Notes under the pieces: model-generated
The model's input: only the letters and a program-made list of their open reading frames with translations
Databases searched by the model: none
Told to the model about the DNA's origin: nothing
Shown: in pieces, positions 1 to 8,217 of the stretch
Numbering within the stretch: the first letter of the stretch is position 1
How the letters are laid out: each line of letters begins with the position of its first letter
Origin: CALNYS01 sp942490855
GTDB lineage: Bacteria > Planctomycetota > Phycisphaerae > Phycisphaerales > UBA1924
Reading direction: 5' to 3'
NCBI GenBank assembly: GCA_942490855.1
Contig: CALNYS010000004.1
Span: 1,364,001-1,428,000, forward strand
DNA: 64,000 nt
Position numbers and translations under genes: made by a program

Positions 1-828
1 GGATGCGCGCCCTGTCAGACGTTCTCGAAGTACACGCAGGGATTGGACAATCAGAATGATCCCAAGTGGCCTCTGCTTGGTGAATTTGCTCGGCTGGTCA
101 ATGAGACTCAACCCGAGATCGTCTCCATGGAGAACGTGCCGGATCTCCAGCGCCATGGTGTTTTTGCTGATTTTATTGCCTGCTTGGAAGATCTCGGATA
201 TTGGTTCGAGAGCGATCCACGCAAGAGAATCGTCGCGTGCGACGATTATGGTGTGCCACAGCGTCGACAACGACTTGTGCTCTTAGCATCAAATCTTGGT
301 CCAATCGGGTTGATTCCCAAGACGCACACCGGCAAAAAAAAGCGGACTGTCCGCGACGCGATTTCTACTCTGCCGCCACTCCGTGACGGCGAGACTCATG
401 ACAATGATCCACTGCACAGATCGAGCAGGTTGTCGCCTCTCAACAAGGAGCGAATTCAGCATTCTAGGCCCGGGGGGAGTTGGAGTGACTGGCCAAAGAG
501 CTTACGTGCAGCCTGCCACACAGTTGACACCGGAAAAGGGTATCCCAGCGTATACGGGCGAATGACGTGGGATGAGCCGTCACCAACCATTACGACTCAG
601 TTCTACGGATATGGTAGCGGCCGATTCGGCCATCCGACCCAGGCGCGAGGCATGTCTCTTAGGGAAGGCGCGATATTGCAATCATTTCCTAGTGGGTATG
701 AATTCTTCGAAAGTGGATCTCGATATTCACTGCAAGCTGTCGGCAGGATGATCGGGAACGCGGTTCCGGTTAGGCTCGGCAAAGTAATCGGGATGTCGAT
801 CATGAAACACCTGGAGCGTTATGGGTAA
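1..828 (+). CDS. C5-cytosine DNA methyltransferase, 5' part outside window
   Basis: C-terminal three quarters of a Dcm-type DNA (cytosine-5) methyltransferase; the reading frame is open from base 1, so the gene begins upstream. Base 1 reads directly into the motif IV catalytic loop (GCAPCQTFS, PCQ cysteine), followed by motif VI (ENVPDL), motif VIII (PQRRQRLV), a target-recognition region, motif IX (LREGAILQSFP) and motif X (IGNAVPV). A TTG at 43 is not a credible start because it would remove the catalytic Cys. It overlaps the next gene by 8 bases (stop TAA at 826, next ATG at 821), so the two are almost certainly one operon. Such a methylase next to a MORC-like ATPase is a known restriction-modification arrangement. 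Base composition is much less GC-rich than the host region, suggesting acquisition. Confidence 0.93.
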   Translation, partial: GCAPCQTFSKYTQGLDNQNDPKWPLLGEFARLVNETQPEIVSMENVPDLQRHGVFADFIACLEDLGYWFESDPRKRIVACDDYGVPQRRQRLVLLASNLGPIGLIPKTHTGKKKRTVRDAISTLPPLRDGETHDNDPLHRSSRLSPLNKERIQHSRPGGSWSDWPKSLRAACHTVDTGKGYPSVYGRMTWDEPSPTITTQFYGYGSGRFGHPTQARGMSLREGAILQSFPSGYEFFESGSRYSLQAVGRMIGNAVPVRLGKVIGMSIMKHLERYG

Positions 829-2476
829 AAGCAAATACACATTTGAGATATCACTAAGCGTTCTAAACCATTTAGGGCGACATCTCTACCGGAGCTTTGC
901 AACAGTTCTGGGAGAGGCCATTTCCAACTCGTGGGACGCAGACGCTTCATACGTTTATATATATGTTGATAAGAAAGGCAAGTGGTTTGAGATCGCCGAC
1001 GACGGCGTCGGCATGTCGGCAGATGATTTTCAGAACAAATTTCTGAAGGTTGGGTATTCAAAAAGGAAAGGCGGCCGCGATCACAGCAAGAAAAAGCGGC
1101 CATTTATTGGGCGCAAGGGGATCGGTAAGCTTGCGTTATTGTCCTGCGCCGATCGGATATCGATCATCTCTAAGCGTGAAGGGTGCGAATGGGTTGGCGG
1201 CACCATCAACAACCCTGAGCTTGATCAGGCGATCACCGATGAGTTAAGTCCCCAGGAGTACCCGCTGGGAGTTCCAGATCGCAGCATTCAAAATGAATAC
1301 TCCGCTCTCGATCACGGCACCGTGATTCGCTTCGAAGGCCTCAAGGAACGTGCTCGAAGCACACATGAAACACTTGCTAAAACACTCGCCCTCTATTTTC
1401 GCTTCTCGCTCATCGACGAGGATTTTACGATCTACCTGGAAGACGATGAGATCACTCATAAACATCTGAAGCAGTTGATCGACAAGACACAGTTCCTGTG
1501 GCGGCTGGGGGACCTCAACGATCCATTCGTTGAAGCGATTATGAACCGGGGGCAGGATGATGATTCCTTTAGGGAGAAGAAGACACCTGCTGTCGCAGGC
1601 GTAAAGGGCTTCGTTGCGTCGGTCATGAAGCCCGCGGATCTAAAAGTTCGCACTACAGATGACCGAGCTGGGGTCGACCTGTTTGTGAACGGACGCCTCA
1701 GAGAGCGGGACATTCTAAAGCACATTCCGACTGCACGAATTGCTGAGAGCTATCTCTATGGCCAGATTCATATTGATAAGCTCGATAGCGACTCCGAAGA
1801 CCGGTTCACGAGTAGCCGCGAAGGTGTGGTGGCAGGTGATCCTATTTACGAGGCCTTTCTTGGCAGCATCAGGAAGATAATCCAAAGCGTCATGGAAGAT
1901 TGGGACAAATGGCGCATTGAAATTCGCCAGGAAGGCGACCCCGAGAACCCCCGTCTGACGGGAGCGCAACGAGCATCTCGAAGCCTCTTTAATAATCTGT
2001 CCACCTCATTCTTGCCTTCCAAGAAATCACCGCAAGAGGACAAAGTAAAATCATGGATTGAAGCACTAGCCCCAGAGGCGCAATACAACTTTGAAGCATA
2101 TGCAGAGTGCTTTCTAAGTGAGAACCTTATTCGCAAGTACATCGATGACCAAGGGATTGAGCTGTCGAATGAGGCTATGGGCAGGATCAAAGAATTTAAG
2201 AAAAAAGAAAAGGATGCGAGGGGGCGAGGAAACATCTCAATTCAAGTTCGGCAACAAGCGTCGAACTTAATGTATCTAGCTATGGACGATTTGGCCACTC
2301 TCGTGGACACTCCGGCCGATCGAAACACGGATAGCGGATTTGGAAGAGACGCCAAAGAGTTCAAGCCAATGCGTGACGCGATGGCACACACGTCATTACT
2401 CACACTGAAGGCGAAACGACGCCTAAAAGCAGTCCGAGAGAACATCAGTGATCGATTGCGAGAGCTTCTGGCATAG
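821..2476 (+). CDS. MORC/MutL-like GHKL ATPase of an R-M-type system
   Basis: 551-residue protein with an N-terminal HSP90/MutL-type (GHKL) ATPase. The N-box is at about residues 27-36 (EAISNSWDAD), the G1 box is DDGVGMS (about 66-72), and the G2 box is GRKGIGKLALLS (about 99-110). A transducer-like region and a charged helical C-terminus (KEFKKKEKDARGRG) follow. Prokaryotic MORC-type ATPases of this kind occur beside cytosine methylases, Vsr-like nucleases and Z1 helicases in restriction-modification systems (family knowledge from work on MutL homologs in R-M systems). Its start lies inside the upstream methylase gene, consistent with translational coupling. No nuclease partner is visible in the window; it may lie further left. 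Which DNA event it controls is inferred, not shown. Confidence 0.85.
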   Translation: MGKSKYTFEISLSVLNHLGRHLYRSFATVLGEAISNSWDADASYVYIYVDKKGKWFEIADDGVGMSADDFQNKFLKVGYSKRKGGRDHSKKKRPFIGRKGIGKLALLSCADRISIISKREGCEWVGGTINNPELDQAITDELSPQEYPLGVPDRSIQNEYSALDHGTVIRFEGLKERARSTHETLAKTLALYFRFSLIDEDFTIYLEDDEITHKHLKQLIDKTQFLWRLGDLNDPFVEAIMNRGQDDDSFREKKTPAVAGVKGFVASVMKPADLKVRTTDDRAGVDLFVNGRLRERDILKHIPTARIAESYLYGQIHIDKLDSDSEDRFTSSREGVVAGDPIYEAFLGSIRKIIQSVMEDWDKWRIEIRQEGDPENPRLTGAQRASRSLFNNLSTSFLPSKKSPQEDKVKSWIEALAPEAQYNFEAYAECFLSENLIRKYIDDQGIELSNEAMGRIKEFKKKEKDARGRGNISIQVRQQASNLMYLAMDDLATLVDTPADRNTDSGFGRDAKEFKPMRDAMAHTSLLTLKAKRRLKAVRENISDRLRELLA

Positions 2477-2819
2477 AAATGAACCTGGCTACTCACCTCC
2501 ATGTGCTTCGCGCTAGCCTCATTGAACACGATGCACTTCGATGGGCGGCCCTTCCATCAGCCGCTTAAGGTCCTAGCAACACCTGCGAACAACGGCACGC
2601 ACGTGTACGCCCGCACGGACACGATCCACACGCGCGTTCGAAGGATCCCAGGATGAACGCATCAGGCGGATCGATAGGTTCTCCTGAAGAAGTAATGCCA
2701 GGACACACTGCCGGGAAAGGCCGAGAAAGGGGACAGACTTTCTTTAGGGGGGTGCCCTTAGAAATCGTCGATCATCGATGTATCGACTTTCGATAAAACG
2801 ATAAAAGCTCGTTTGACGA
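2477..2819. other. Intergenic region, no gene seen
   Basis: 343 bases between the convergent MORC ATPase and integrase genes. No open frame with plausible codon use is seen. It holds the 26-bp repeat at 2720-2745 and, at about 2763-2810, an AT-rich stretch in which CGAT occurs five times at irregular spacing (CGATCATCGATGTATCGA and onward). The latter sits just beyond the integrase stop codon and could be a protein-binding cluster, but nothing further supports that. Confidence 0.5.
2720..2745. repeat. 26-bp repeat downstream of integrase 1
   Basis: An identical 26-base copy is found at 44013-44038, in the same position and orientation relative to the second integrase (about 45-75 bases beyond its stop codon). 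The core GAAAGGGGACAGACTTTC can fold as a short hairpin (AGAAAG pairing with CTTTCT). Neighbouring bases are also partly conserved (ACACTGCCGG versus ATACCGCCGG). Possible roles are an integrase transcript end or a dispersed REP-like element; neither is proven. Confidence 0.8.
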
Positions 2820-3944
2820 TCAGCCCGTGAGAGCGGCCGCCTGCATGGCGGTATCGGTTTGTCTTTTGGCGTAAATCTGCGTCGTATCGAGGTGCGCGTG
2901 CCCGAGGACGGCACCCGCCGTCTCGAGCCCGACCAGCCGATTCAACTCCGTCGCCCGCGCGTGGCGCAGACGGTTGGGGAACCAGTGCGGGACCCCCGCT
3001 CGTTTGCACGCCCGCGCGATCGCCCGGGTGTACGCCTCGCGCGTGTAGCCGTTGCCCGACGGCGTTCGAAACACCGGCTCGGACGGGTCGCCCGCCGCCC
3101 AACGCTGGATGATGAGCAGCGCCTTGGGCCCGATCGCGATCACGCGCCGCTTGCCCATGTGGGCGGTCTTGTGTTTCTGGAGCCTCCACACCCGAACCGT
3201 GATCCGTTCACCCTCGGCGACGACCTCCTCGAGCGTCGTGTCCGCGAGCCTCAGCCGGCAGACCTCCCCCGGCCGGCACCCCACGAGGCGCTGGAACCGC
3301 ACCATGTCGGCCACCACGTCGGGGAGCCCGGGGATCGTTCGCTCGACGTCCTCATCCGAGACCGGCTCGACGGGGTCCGTCTCGCGGGCGGGGCTCTTCC
3401 CGCGCTTGAGCGTCTCCGCGGCGGCGAACCGATGCTAAGTGCCCACCGGGACGTGCCCCTTGCGCTCGCCCCACTTCACGATGCCCCGGAAAATCTGCCC
3501 GAGCTCGTTGCACGATCTCCGCGTGTACAGGGCCTTCCGCGACACCACGCGCCCGGCCTCGTCGGTCTTCACCGTCTCGAGGCCGGCGAGGTAGTCGAGG
3601 AACGATTCGAAGTCGGCGGGGATCAGCTCGACCACCCGCCACGTGGCGAGGCGTTCGAAGCCGAGGACGTGCTGCGTCACCTTCCGCTGTTTGGCCTGGT
3701 GCTTCCCGACGGGGGCGCCGGCCACGAGCCCGTGCTCGAGGACGAACCGCTCGATCAGGTGGTAGACCTGCGTCGCCTGCCCGCCGACCCGCCGCAGGTG
3801 CCAGTCGCGGACGATCCGCCGCTCGGCTTCGAGGGAGGCGGGGTCGTCGAAGAGCCCGAGGTACAGGTCCTTCCCATCGACGCGGATGCGTCGCTGTCCG
3901 CTCTTGTGACGTGTTCCCTTGGGGGGTCGGGGAGCTCGCGGCAT
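2820..3944 (-). pseudogene. int: Tyrosine recombinase/phage integrase, interrupted by in-frame TAG
   Basis: Site-specific tyrosine recombinase, 374 residues if read through. Starting at the ATG at 3944, the N-terminal arm- and core-binding domains (RIRVDGKDLYLGLFDD, KWGERKGHVPVGT) run to a TAG at 3435-3437. The same frame then continues with the catalytic domain: RxGE-type box I (GCRPGEVCRL), Lys hairpin (KHKTAHMGKRR), box II (NRLRHARATE), LGHAHLDTT and the nucleophile in TQIYAKR. The homologous integrase at 44.1-45.3 kb has Leu at the stop position (VGT-stop-HRF versus IGTLGRL), so a single TTG-to-TAG change explains the interruption. The gene is adjacent to the tRNA-derived repeat at 4038-4101 and so is the integrase of element 1. 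It could be decay, a rare readthrough case or an assembly error. Confidence 0.88.
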
Positions 3945-4037
3945 GGGTGCCTCCCTCCCGAACTGGGTAGTCCAGGGGTAGTCGCCCATCGCAAAGCTGC
4001 TTTTTCCCGCCTCCCGCCCGACGCATCCCAACGTCTG

Positions 4038-4101
4038 GACAAAGACTTACGAAGTCGGGGTGACTGGATTCGAACCAGCGACCTTCTCGTCCCGAACGAG
4101 A
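4038..4101. repeat. Left attachment-site copy (attL, tRNA-Pro 3' fragment)
   Basis: 64 bases identical to 45376-45439. The copy contains the tRNA-Pro sequence from inside the anticodon stem to the 3' end (T-arm motif TGGATTCGAACCAG on this strand) plus 17 bases of 3' flank, but lacks the 5' half of the tRNA. It is therefore a displaced tRNA fragment, not a functional tRNA. Weaker similarity continues a further 12 matching bases leftward (CGCATCCCAACG). It is the junction between element 1 and the prophage. Confidence 0.92.
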
Positions 4102-4226
4102 ACTACAAACGCGGCTGTGTCGGCGTTATTACCTTGTTTTCATGGGGTTTACGGCTACTTGGGCGGCTGTCAGAGCCGGAGCTTACCACGCGTTTCCGGG
4201 GTTCTACAAGGGTTCACCGCTCGATT

Positions 4227-4242
4227 GTGGTAAATCGTGGTA
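4227..4242. repeat. Candidate integrase arm-type sites, left end
   Basis: Two spaced GTGGTA units (GTGGTAAATCGTGGTA) about 130 bases inside the left attachment repeat. A matching pair (GTGGTAATCGGTGGTAA) lies about 55 bases inside the right repeat. Paired short direct repeats flanking the core at both ends are typical of tyrosine-integrase arm sites; the assignment is inferred from position and similarity. Confidence 0.4.
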
Positions 4243-4254
4243 CGCCCGCGGGCC

Positions 4255-4473
4255 TCACTTGTGGCACCACCACCGGGCGACCAGCAGGATGCCGTACACC
4301 GGGAGGCCGACGGCCAGCAGCACCACCCCGTAGCCCATCATCTCCCCGTGCTCTGTCGCGACGCCCGCGACGATCAGCCCCGTCGCGGCGATGATCGCCA
4401 GCACCGCCAGGGCCATCCCGCTCTTGATCTTCTTGCTCGTGAGTTCGGTCTGGACCTGGGCTTTCTGTGCCAT
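4255..4473 (-). CDS. Small two-TM membrane protein
   Basis: 72 residues. After a short polar N-terminus (MAQKAQVQTELTSKKIKSG) come two hydrophobic segments at about residues 20-40 and 47-67, ending in WWCHK, so both ends are probably cytoplasmic. It lies first inside the left end of the prophage and is followed on the same strand by another small two-TM protein; the two may be co-transcribed. No family is recognized. Being next to the attachment site and on the cargo side, it could be a lysogenic-conversion gene, but nothing in the sequence says what it does. Confidence 0.55.
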   Translation of the reverse strand: MAQKAQVQTELTSKKIKSGMALAVLAIIAATGLIVAGVATEHGEMMGYGVVLLAVGLPVYGILLVARWWCHK

Positions 4474-4530
4474 GAGATGGGCCCCTCTCGGGTGCTGGGC
4501 GCGATGGGCGGCGCGCGGGGTGTGTCGCCT

Positions 4531-4869
4531 TCACCCGATGGGGCGGCGGCGGAGCTCGTACAGGTGGTCCTCGATGTACAGGCCGAGGTAGATCAGCGCC
4601 CCGAACATCATCATCACGACCGACAGCCCGAGCAGGGTGATCGCCGAGACGCCCGTCGCGGCGACGCGCTGGTACAGCGCCTCGCCCTGTTCGTTCTGCG
4701 CGGTGTCGAGGATCATCATCAGCGCCCCGATCAGCGCGAAGGCGAACAGGACCGCCCCCGGCAGGATCATCAGCGCCGCGTTGACGTGCAGCACCCCGCG
4801 GACGAAGCCGCGGCCGGCGCCGGGCCGGCGGGAGCGGTACATCGAGGTGGTGGGCGCGGGCGACGTCAC
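4531..4869 (-). CDS. Two-TM membrane protein, unknown
   Basis: 112 residues with a basic N-terminus (YRSRRPGAGRGF) and two long hydrophobic stretches at about residues 29-52 and 70-96, followed by a charged tail (EDHLYELRRRPIG). The ATG at 4869 is 102 bases from the oppositely oriented sigma factor gene, so the gap 4870-4971 must carry divergent promoters. No family was recognized. Its position beside an ECF sigma factor makes a membrane-linked regulatory partner conceivable, but planctomycete ECFs of this class normally pair with kinases instead, as here. Confidence 0.55.
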   Translation of the reverse strand: MTSPAPTTSMYRSRRPGAGRGFVRGVLHVNAALMILPGAVLFAFALIGALMMILDTAQNEQGEALYQRVAATGVSAITLLGLSVVMMMFGALIYLGLYIEDHLYELRRRPIG

Positions 4870-4971
4870 CCTCCAACTCTACCCCATATCCCTCCCGATC
4901 CAATCCCCCGCTCGGGGTGTCAAAGTGGGTTCACCCTCGACACGCCCCCGCGCGTTCCGCATACTCGCGGG

Positions 4972-5568
4972 ATGGAAGGCGCCCCCGCCCCGTCCCCGAC
5001 CGACGAGCTCGACGCCATCCTCGAGCAGATGCTCGCGGACGTGCGGTCGAGCGCCCCGGGCGCCGACGAGCGTGTGATGGCGGTCCTCGCCCCGCTGTTC
5101 CGCTCGATGGCGGTGCGCTACCTCGGCGCCGACGAGCAGCGATCCGACTGCACGCCGACCGACCTCGTCCACGAGGCGTACGCGCGTCTTGCCAGCAAGC
5201 CCGACCGGATGTGGCAGAGCCGCACGCACTTCTACCGCACCATGCTCCGCACGATGCGCGCGATCAGCGTGGACCTCCACCGCCGCCGCGACGTCATCGA
5301 ACGCAGGCTCCCCGAGATCGCCCAGCTCGCCGACGACCCCCCGACGACGCGCACGGCGATGGTGCTCGCGCTGGGCGTCTCCCTCGAGCGTCTCGGGCGA
5401 TCTCACCCGCGCCGCGCCGAGCTCGTGAGCCTGCGGGTCTTCGGGGGGCTCCCGCTCGACGACATCGCCACGATGCTGGACATCAGCGAGCGCACCGCCC
5501 GCCGCGAGTGGGCGAGCGCGATGGTGTGGCTCCGCGAGGCGCTCCGCCGGGAGGCCGCCCGTGTCTGA
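4972..5568 (+). CDS. ECF-type RNA polymerase sigma factor (planctomycete TIGR02999-like)
   Basis: 198 residues with region 2 (DLVHEAYARL, then FYRTMLRTMRAISVDLHRRRDV) and region 4 helix-turn-helix near the C-terminus (LDDIATMLDISERTARREWASAMVWLREAL, quoted in parts). This is the sigma-70 ECF subgroup common in planctomycetes. It directs RNA polymerase to a dedicated promoter set. The start at 4972 was chosen because the sigma fold begins just after it. The kinase gene overlaps its last 8 bases (GTG at 5561, stop at 5566-5568), so the two are translationally coupled and probably form one signalling unit. It lies inside the prophage boundaries, which is unusual. Confidence 0.85.
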   Translation: MEGAPAPSPTDELDAILEQMLADVRSSAPGADERVMAVLAPLFRSMAVRYLGADEQRSDCTPTDLVHEAYARLASKPDRMWQSRTHFYRTMLRTMRAISVDLHRRRDVIERRLPEIAQLADDPPTTRTAMVLALGVSLERLGRSHPRRAELVSLRVFGGLPLDDIATMLDISERTARREWASAMVWLREALRREAARV

Positions 5569-7648
5569 GCGCGCCGACCCCGGCACCGACGAGCTGGCGA
5601 TCCCCATCATCGACGAGGCGCTCGATCTGCCCGAGCCCGAGCGTGAAGCGTTCGTGCGCCGGCGCTGCGCAGACAGCCCGAGGCTATGCGAATGGGTGCT
5701 CTCTGCCATCACGAACGCGGGCGAAGACGGCTGGCCCGACGCCCTCGCCGGCTCGCTCGTGCCCGCCAGCGACGACCCCGGCTCCGAGCTCGCCCGCTAC
5801 CGCCTGATCGAGATGATCGGCTACGGTTCGATGGGCGTCGTCCACCGCGCCCGCGACACCAAGCTCGACCGCGAGGTCGCCGTGAAGTTCGTCGTCCCCG
5901 CGGGGCCCATCGGCGATGAAGACGACCACCCCGCGCTCCGCGAAGCGCGGGCGTCGGGCGACCTCGACCACCCCGCCATCGTTCCCGTCTACGACGTCGG
6001 GGTCAGCCCCGGCCGCTGCTGGTTCGTCACCGCGTACGTCCCCGGCCAGACCCTCCGCGACCTGCTCGCCGCCGGGGCCGACGACGACGCGTTCCGCCTG
6101 TCGCCCCTCTGGGCGGCCACCGCGTCCCTGATCGTCTCCCGGTGCGCCGCCGGCCTCGCCCACGCCCACGAGCGGGGCGTGATCCACCGCGACGTGAAGC
6201 CCTCGAACATCCTGATCGACGCCGAGGGACGCCCCCGCCTGATCGACTTCGGCGTCGCGCTTCTCACCGGGGACGCCCACCTGGGCGCCGAGACCACCGG
6301 CACGCTCGAGTACCTCTCCCCCGAGCGCGTCGCGCCATCGCCGGCTCCGCCGTCGCCCGCCGATGATGTCTACGCCCTCGCCGTCACGCTCTATGAGTGC
6401 CTCGCCGCCAAGCGCCCGCACACCGCGCGGACGACCCGCGGCGCGCGCACGGCGCTCGCCGCCGCGCCCACGCCGGTGCGCGTGCTCAACCCCGCGGTCT
6501 CGCCGGCGCTGGGGCGCGTGCTGGCCCGGGCCCTCGCGCCCGACCGCGCCGAGCGCTACGACACCGCCGCCGCCTTCGGGGACGACCTCCGCCGCGCCGC
6601 CCGCGGCGAGCCCCTCGAGCGCGACGGCCTCGCCCGGCGTCTGCGCTACGCGCTCACCCGGCGGCGGGCCACGGCCGTCGGGCTCGCGGTCGCCCTCGCT
6701 GGGATCACCGCCCTCGCCCTCGTCATGCGCCCGCCCGTCACGACGGGCGTCCTCGAGATCGACGCCCCCCCGGGCGCCGCCGTGACCGTCTCCCCCATCG
6801 GGGGCCCCGCCGCCGGCCCGCTGGAGGCGGTGCACACCGGCGCCGGATCGGCCCGCCTGACCCTCAAAAATGGCGTCTACCGGGTCCAGATCGAGGATAA
6901 TCGCGGTGTGCACGAGCTGACCCGCCGGGTGGACGCGGGGGGCCGTGCGGGCGTGACCCTCCCGCCCCCGCGGCCCGGGGACCTCCCCTCTGACATGGTG
7001 CTCATCCCCGCGGGCCCGGCGGTCGTGGGGATCGCGAACGCCCCCAAGCCGGAGCTGGCGCGGCGGACGGTGGACCTCCCCGCGTTCTGGATCGACCGGC
7101 GGGAGGTCACGAACGCCGAGTACCTCCGCTACGTCCAGGCGACGGGAGCGCCGGCCCCGGCGTCGTGGGCGTCCGGGGCGCCTGTGGCGGACGACGCCCG
7201 CCCTGTCACCGGCGTCACGCTCGCCCAGGCCCGCGGGTACGCCGAGTGGGCGGGCAAGCGGCTCCCGACGCACGTCGAATGGGAGCGGGCCGCGGCGGGC
7301 GCCGAGGGCCGGCGCTACCCGTGGGGGGAGGACTCCCCGCCGCCCGCGGTCGAGGCGGGCGGGCTGACCGGCCTTGCCCTGTACCTCGCCGTCGTCGAGC
7401 CCGTGAACGACCCGACAGCCGACGTGAGCGCCGAGGGCGTCGAGCGGATGTACGGGAACGTCTCGGAGTGGACTGAGTCGCTGACGAGCCTGCGCATGGA
7501 CGGAGACGACGCTCCTGTCTGCATCGTCAAAGGCGCTGATAGCGCGCACTCCACCGCCCCCGCCAACGGCGTGCCGGCGGTGATACTGCACACCCCCGAA
7601 CGGGTGAACCTCCTCGTTGGTTTCCGCTGCGCCCGCAGCGCTCGATAA
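5561..7648 (+). CDS. Ser/Thr protein kinase with PEGA-like and SUMF1 domains
   Basis: 695 residues. The N-terminal Hanks-type kinase has a Gly loop GYGSMGVVHRA (about 87), the Lys of VAVKFV (about 107), catalytic loop HRDVKPSNIL (about 208) and DFG (about 229). A basic stretch and one transmembrane helix follow (about 372-392, VGLAVALAGITALALVM), then a PEGA-like module (LEIDAPPGAAVTV). A formylglycine-enzyme/SUMF1 domain completes the protein (MVLIPAGPAVVG, FWIDRREVTNAEYLRYV, GKRLPTHVEWERAAAG, YGNVSEWTE, GFRCAR). The kinase is thus cytoplasmic and the SUMF1 domain outside. In planctomycetes such kinases accompany ECF sigma factors and are thought to control them; substrate and ligand here are unknown. 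Confidence 0.88.
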   Translation: MSERADPGTDELAIPIIDEALDLPEPEREAFVRRRCADSPRLCEWVLSAITNAGEDGWPDALAGSLVPASDDPGSELARYRLIEMIGYGSMGVVHRARDTKLDREVAVKFVVPAGPIGDEDDHPALREARASGDLDHPAIVPVYDVGVSPGRCWFVTAYVPGQTLRDLLAAGADDDAFRLSPLWAATASLIVSRCAAGLAHAHERGVIHRDVKPSNILIDAEGRPRLIDFGVALLTGDAHLGAETTGTLEYLSPERVAPSPAPPSPADDVYALAVTLYECLAAKRPHTARTTRGARTALAAAPTPVRVLNPAVSPALGRVLARALAPDRAERYDTAAAFGDDLRRAARGEPLERDGLARRLRYALTRRRATAVGLAVALAGITALALVMRPPVTTGVLEIDAPPGAAVTVSPIGGPAAGPLEAVHTGAGSARLTLKNGVYRVQIEDNRGVHELTRRVDAGGRAGVTLPPPRPGDLPSDMVLIPAGPAVVGIANAPKPELARRTVDLPAFWIDRREVTNAEYLRYVQATGAPAPASWASGAPVADDARPVTGVTLAQARGYAEWAGKRLPTHVEWERAAAGAEGRRYPWGEDSPPPAVEAGGLTGLALYLAVVEPVNDPTADVSAEGVERMYGNVSEWTESLTSLRMDGDDAPVCIVKGADSAHSTAPANGVPAVILHTPERVNLLVGFRCARSAR

Positions 7649-7680
7649 GAACCTGAGCCGAATACCATGATGCGATGGCC

Positions 7681-7726
7681 GCGGGCGCTGTGCTCGTGCG
7701 GTTTGGTACACGGGCGCAGCGCCCGC
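7681..7726. other. Inverted repeat between kinase and next gene
   Basis: A perfect 10-base inverted repeat (GCGGGCGCTG at 7681-7690, CAGCGCCCGC at 7717-7726) with a 26-base loop, lying just upstream of the Shine-Dalgarno of the gene at 7742. It lacks a T-run, so it is not a classical terminator; it could be a structured leader or an operator. Function is not determined. Confidence 0.4.
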
Positions 7727-7741
7727 ATGTTGGAGCGAACG

Positions 7742-8185
7742 ATGCCCAATGGCAGCATGATCGTCGGATTCAAGATCCCGCCCCTCCCCGCCGGCGCGAC
7801 CGTGACGGGTGCGGAGTACCACCAGCGCCTCGTGGACGCGTACGCGGAGCGCGAGGAGAAGCTCGGCCTCGTCCCGCTGCGCGGCATGTGGACGGCGATG
7901 AAGGACGTGCCCCAGGACGTGGCGGGGTGGGGCCCCTTCTTCCTCGAGCAGCTCGAGGAGACGAACCTCGACACGGCGCACGTCTCGCTGACGCCCAGCG
8001 CCGACGACCCGTACTACTGCATCACGACCGGATCGCAGATCGAGTGCTACACCAGCTACGACGCGGCGTGGACGGGCGCGGGCGCGGACCCCTTCGTCCT
8101 GAGCGTCGATGTCGGCGGGCCGAACTCCCCTGTCGTGACCCGGCTCGGGTTCCAGGGAACGATCAAGCAAAACCTCCCCGACTGA
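7742..8185 (+). CDS. Hypothetical protein
   Basis: 147 residues. The ATG at 7742 is preceded by GGAG at 7733-7736 with good spacing, which decides it over upstream in-frame starts. The sequence is soluble-looking, with GWGPFFLEQLEETNLDTAHV and a hydrophilic C-terminal half (SVDVGGPNSPVVTRLGFQG), no signal peptide and no transmembrane helix. No family is recognized. It follows the ECF-kinase pair on the same strand after a 93-base gap containing an inverted repeat, so it may belong to the same cargo block. Confidence 0.6.
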   Translation: MPNGSMIVGFKIPPLPAGATVTGAEYHQRLVDAYAEREEKLGLVPLRGMWTAMKDVPQDVAGWGPFFLEQLEETNLDTAHVSLTPSADDPYYCITTGSQIECYTSYDAAWTGAGADPFVLSVDVGGPNSPVVTRLGFQGTIKQNLPD

Positions 8186-8217
8186 GCGGGCGAGATCGGG
8201 GCAGGAAGGCGAGTGGC

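Larger units (their letters stand above)
1..4101. mobile_element. Right end of first integrated element (element 1)
   Basis: This segment ends at the left copy of a 64-bp tRNA-Pro-derived repeat (4038-4101) and has a tyrosine integrase adjacent to that repeat, transcribed leftward, exactly as the second element has at its own right end. It carries a methylase/MORC-ATPase cargo of lower GC. Its left attachment site is outside the window. That it is a genomic island rather than a prophage is unknown, because no phage genes are seen in the visible 4 kb. Confidence 0.6.

Noticed and set aside
39..828. TTG at 43 as the start of the first methylase
   Set aside because: The frame is open to base 1 and the bases before 43 encode the PCQ catalytic loop, so the true start is upstream of the window.
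4060..4101. Second tRNA-Pro gene at the left repeat
   Set aside because: Only the 3' half is present; D-arm and 5' acceptor strand are missing and replaced by unrelated sequence, so it is an attachment-site remnant.
2859..4394. 511-codon plus-strand frame over integrase 1 and the attachment repeat
   Set aside because: It runs antisense through the integrase and across the tRNA fragment, which cannot both be functional; Arg/Pro-rich composition.
5684..8170. 828-codon open frame on the minus strand opposite the kinase gene
   Set aside because: It lies antisense to the sigma/kinase genes and is composed of Gly, Arg, Ala and Asp runs without any domain. High GC leaves complementary frames open; the plus strand has clear kinase and SUMF1 motifs.
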